From Pipra filicauda (taxonomy: Eukaryota > Chordata > Aves > Passeriformes > Pipridae): a DNA stretch of 64,000 bases. The notes under the pieces were generated by a model. It was not told where the DNA came from. It made no database searches and was given only the letters and a program-made list of their open reading frames with translations. Shown piece by piece: positions 60,576-64,000 of the stretch. Position 1 is the first letter of the stretch; the number at the start of each line of letters is the position of its first letter. Made by a program: the position numbers and the translations under genes. The DNA lies in contig NW_024104367.1 of the NCBI RefSeq assembly GCF_003945595.2, positions 1,877,981-1,941,980 of the forward strand, written 5' to 3'.

Positions 60576-61432
60576 CTTTGCACATTTTCAGTTGTAGGTT
60601 ATTTTTATGTTTCCTTTTTTGTCAAGTAATACTTTTATGATAAAGATTTAAAAATGTTATGTTAAAGCTATATAGGTTCCTAACATATGAGCAGACTTTG
60701 ATGCACTTATATCTTTAGACCATCATAGTTACATCCAGCTTGTTGTTATAAAGAAAAATAGCAAAAGTTTTGAGAAATTGAATGCGATTCAGAAATGCTC
60801 AGATGACTAAAAAAATGTGTTAAAAGGATTGGGAGGGAGCTCAGTGCATTTACTTTTTAGCAGGCAAGGCTCTGAGATGCTGATTACAATCTGTGCATAT
60901 CTTTTCGAGGAACAGGAGACTGGTAATGGGAAGAAAAACTGGTGATGACAAAGAAATGATCCACCACACTGGAGATTGGAGCTACTGGACGTTAGACTTG
61001 AATCAGATTGTTTTTCTGAACAGAGAGAATACTCATTAATCACAGGAGCACTGACAGGAAGGGTGATTTCTAGAAGTTGTTCCCATGTGAACAGATAAAT
61101 TGGAGGAATCTGGTGGTGTGTGTTATAGAGGTCACACTGCAAGTTCTGAGAAAATCTGTTTCCTCTCTGAGTTACGGCCAATGTGGGTGTGTTAGAGGTG
61201 GTACAACCTATGGAAGGACAGCGTGATCTCTGGATGAGATCAACCAAATATGGTTGGTCTGGTGTCAGGTCTCCTCAGGGTGTGATTGCTCCCTGAACTT
61301 AAATGTTTTGCTGATACTCCAAATGCCCTAATTCCTTTATGTGTGATAGGCAGGCAGAAAAATCACTGCTACGTCATGAGAAGAAAGTAAAGTTCAGTTG
61401 TTCTCCTCCTCATTTCTCAGTAATATTGTTGG

Positions 61433-61440
61433 TGGGAAAT
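61433..61440 (+). repeat. Left copy of probable target-site duplication
   Basis: TGGGAAAT here recurs at 61664-61671, immediately after the TTG tail of the insertion. With one mismatch the match extends to 12 bases (TTGGTGGGAAAT against TTGTTGGGAAAT). Confidence 0.6.
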
Positions 61441-61663
61441 CACTCTCGAGGAGAAAAGACAATCTCACTCTCGAGGAGAAAAGACAACGCAGAAAGAATC
61501 GTATCCTGCTGAATACACCATCTAAGGAGTCTTTCTGCTGTGCCTTTTGCAATCGGATATGTCTGTCTCGTATTGGCCTCATAAGCCACCAGCGTGCCTG
61601 TAACAAACGTGGATAGAGCCTTCCTAAAGCTTCGTTCGCGAAGCCCAGCCATGTTGTTGTTGT
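61441..61663 (+). mobile_element. Non-CR1 (RTE-like) LINE 3' end, 5'-truncated
   Basis: A frame open to the TAG at 61614 encodes a basic stretch (LEEKRQRRKNR) and then a C-terminal CCHC zinc finger. The finger's C, C, H and C are residues 48, 51, 64 and 68 of the frame counted from 61398, with SRIGLISHQRAC at its end. This finger type closes the reverse-transcriptase protein of several non-LTR clades (RTE/Jockey-like), not CR1. After the stop come a GCTTCG-TTCG-CGAAGC hairpin (61629-61644) and a (TTG)4 tail. Eleven CpGs in about 223 bases contrast with CpG-poor flanks, and the flanks carry a probable target duplication. The first 50 bases are two copies of a 25-bp unit. Clade assignment is tentative. 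Confidence 0.6.
61629..61644 (+). other. 3' UTR hairpin of the RTE-like element
   Basis: GCTTCG, loop TTCG, CGAAGC: a perfect 6-bp GC-rich stem located 12 bases after the stop codon and 8 bases before the TTG tail. A position typical of a structure recognised by the element's own reverse transcriptase. Confidence 0.7.
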
Positions 61664-61671
61664 TGGGAAAT
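61664..61671 (+). repeat. Right copy of probable target-site duplication
   Basis: TGGGAAAT, matching 61433-61440. Its first bases overlap the end of the TTG tail, so the exact boundary is ambiguous by a few bases. Confidence 0.6.
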
Positions 61672-63935
61672 TATTTGTAGCCAGCATACATAGGTCTCAC
61701 TTTTTCCAGAGTGGGAGCTCCACTCTCAGGCACGTGATTCATCCCATGGCATGACTTAGATCGAAGATAAGAATGTTACAGTTTTCATTTTTTATCCAAT
61801 GCAAGCTTAATGCCGTAGGCTGAGTTTTCCAGAGGACATTAAAAAAGTCAATGCTTGGTGATGGTAAGAATTGTTCCTACTATACGTCAAGACCTTTTGT
61901 AAATACAGATTTGGTTTATTCATTCCGTTTTATTTTCTTTCTAAATTGAGATCTTCTATACAAGTTTTCAGTGATCAAAGAGAAGGATGTAGGATTCCTT
62001 TTTTTTTTTTTTTCCATTCATACCTCACTGGAGTTAGTACAATATTGGAAGAACATTATAAAGATTCAGACTCTTGGTTGGTTATTGACTCATTCTACCA
62101 GTGAACCTGCTTTCGATAAAAAATTCTTATTACTCTGCATTTAATAGGTGCTGAAAACAATCCAGTGAATGGAATTAATAAAGTTGGAATATTAAATACT
62201 TAAGAGGAAGTGGTGGCAATTTAAGTCATAGTTTTCTTTTGTTGCATGTGAACAACCAGCCAGAAGCAGAAATGTCCGTTTTGGATATAAAAAGCTTGAG
62301 AATTCTTCTTGGTAGCCAGTGGTGTACATGATCATTTTTAATGTGAGTAAAAGTGACTTTATAGCCTTGAGGAACAGTACTTCTGTTTCACATATGGGAT
62401 ATCTCTTTTGCAAAGAGAAAGCTGCATCAGGGGCACACACATGTAAAAATATCCGTATTTATGAGTGCCTGTGAATGTAGCTTGAAATGTTTTGGTATAT
62501 GGATTTAATACTGCTATTAAAATTATATTAAATGTAAAAATTGTTACTAACCAATGAGTAGTAATATATATTTACTGATTGTTACTAATCAGTGGTACAT
62601 GAAATACTGTGTTTTCTGTACATCATGTTGTCCCTCCTGAGAGTATCTCAGATACCACTATGTTATAAACTCCAATATGGACTTCTAATAAACATACACT
62701 TCAAAAATATTTATAGCAGTATTTCTACCTTCAGATCCCACATCTGGGCTAACCATGGAGTTTCAAACAAGAATTACCAACTACACTCCAGGGACAAAAG
62801 GTTGGCGAGTTACTGGAAAAGGGAAAAAAGTCTCTCTAGGGATACAGAGAAAAGAAAGAAAAGTTTGATCTGGCTTTTAGCAGCTTCTTCTCTTTTTCAA
62901 CTCCTAATTGATTTCTGCAGTTCTTACCCTCTTACAAGTCTTTTCTTATATGTAATTATATATTTGCCTTATAGTCCAAAGTAGAATGGTGAACCCAACA
63001 GTGGGAGCTAATAATCGTGTGTATTAGGAGATATACACTGAAATTGAAATTGATCCTTCTGGAAGAAAAATATGATAACTGTTTTTTTCTTCTTAGATCT
63101 GTGCTTCGAAGTGCTAAGTCATACTGATCAGCATGGGTTTATTGCATTATTTCAACAGTGGAGAGAATTAAATGAATGATGACTGAAGAGGACGTTTATA
63201 TGACATTCAATTATTTAACGATGTAAACTGTCAGAGTATTTTATTCCAAGACTCTAAAAGCTGAATTTTGAAGCCAATGTAGTGAAGTCATTGGAATTGA
63301 ATTTTTCATTAGCTTTAATGACTTTTTTCAGTGGTTATTGTATAGGTCATCTGCAAAATGCAGTAATTAAAGCCCTGGTGGTAATTAGAACTTACGGAAA
63401 ATAACTGAAACTGAATTGGAGAATAATATCTGTCTTGATGCCACAGGACTAGAGCAAAAGCATGCTCTGTTTTCAGTTACCATGCTTTCCTTTCTTTGGT
63501 GGGAGCCACTGGGAAATAATTTCTCAGAAATTATGTGTGCCTTCTGCGACGTTATATTTCAGGTTCTTTTGAGTTGTTTTTTTTCCAGTAAAATTTTGGT
63601 TTCTAATATCAGAAATGTGTTTCTCTGCCAGATAACGCTCTTTCTCAGCCTTGGACATTCCATGTATACACTTCATGCACACAGTCTCAAACATTTTGAC
63701 CATCGTTGTGTGAAAATGAGCAGATGCCCATTTTTCCCTTGAGCCTTTATGTTCCCTCACTCTTCAGTCTTGCTTTTAAAGGGTGTAAATATCAGAACAT
63801 GGTGTAAAATACCTTACCTCAAGGAAATCGGTGTCTATCCTTTGATTTAACAGTCTTTGGTGATTCAGGTTAATTGATGTTCCTCAGCATCTGTTTGATT
63901 TTGACCCCCAATGATTCACTGTGTTTACAATCTTA
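61672..63935. other. Unique noncoding sequence
   Basis: No gene recognised. A T15 run lies at 61999-62013, and a short inverted repeat (ACTGATT/AATCAGT) near 62575. Plus frames at 62592-62984 and 63416-63742 carry no known motif. Confidence 0.55.
61999..62013. repeat. T15 homopolymer
   Basis: Fifteen T bases. No AATAAA lies on the minus strand within 50 bases of it, so it is not supported as a retrocopy tail. Confidence 0.9.
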
Positions 63936-64000
63936 GGAGGACTGTCCAGTGGATAGGGTGCTAGACTAAGAGTCAAGAAACCTTGATTTTCTGCCCAGCT
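63936..64000 (+). mobile_element. MIR-like (CORE-SINE) head, cut by the window end
   Basis: CCAGTGGATAGGGTGCTAGA followed by CTAAGAGTCAAGAAACCTTG resembles the tRNA-derived head of amniote MIR elements ('GTGGATAGGGCACTGGACTGGGAGTCAGGAGACCTGGGTTC'). The degenerate A box is visible and the B box is eroded. The SINE body would continue beyond the window. Confidence 0.65.

Larger units (their letters stand above)
58922..61432. other. Unique noncoding sequence
   Basis: No gene recognised. It contains the small tandem repeat at 59469-59493 and the TA/TC-rich run at 60537-60575. Confidence 0.55.

Overview
The window looks like ordinary AT-rich noncoding DNA from a bird nuclear genome. The diagnostic signal is CR1: about a dozen 3'-truncated LINE fragments on both strands. 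Their 3' ends carry the avian CR1 tail (TTCTGTGATTCTGTGAT and variants), and several still translate to recognisable pieces of the CR1 ORF2 C-terminus (for example RELGMFSLEKRR and CRLDIRK). There are no bacterial operons, rRNA or tRNA genes, CRISPR arrays or CpG-island promoter. I found no complete protein-coding gene. The longest open frames are chance openings, CR1 remnants or short decayed coding-like stretches, so the window is most likely intergenic or lies inside large introns. The species cannot be named from this sequence.

Layout. 1-8150: unique sequence with a homeodomain-motif cluster, CR1 copies at 2471 and 4439, a perfect 16-bp hairpin at 5501, and a minus-strand patch near 6700 with polyadenylation-type signals. 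8154-20160: CR1 copies at 8154, 15062, 15984, 17219, 19163 and 20041, plus two probable ancient MIR fragments near 10.8 and 11.7 kb. 20160-30100: mostly unique, with a minus-strand coding-like relic at 23.8-25.1 kb, CR1 at 27288 and 29470, and an A27 run. 30100-41590: a long unique stretch, then two CR1 loci with inverted arrangements at 38471 and 41036. 41590-58000: unique sequence with two weak minus-strand coding relics, a poly(A)-tailed retrocopy at 49919-50340, a purine-rich block and an AT-rich microsatellite. 58020-58760: an ERV-related repeat fragment next to a solo-LTR-like element. 61433-61671: a compact non-CR1 LINE 3' end. 63936-64000: the head of a MIR-like SINE cut by the window edge.

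The most interesting feature is at 61441-61663. It is a short, CpG-rich insertion carrying the C-terminal CCHC zinc finger of a non-LTR retrotransposon unlike CR1. It also has a 3' UTR hairpin, a (TTG)n tail, a probable 8-12 bp target-site duplication, and a 25-bp repeat exactly at its 5' junction. RTE-type elements are sporadic in birds and have been linked to horizontal transfer (AviRTE), so this insertion could help place the lineage. No gene system spanning several genes is visible.
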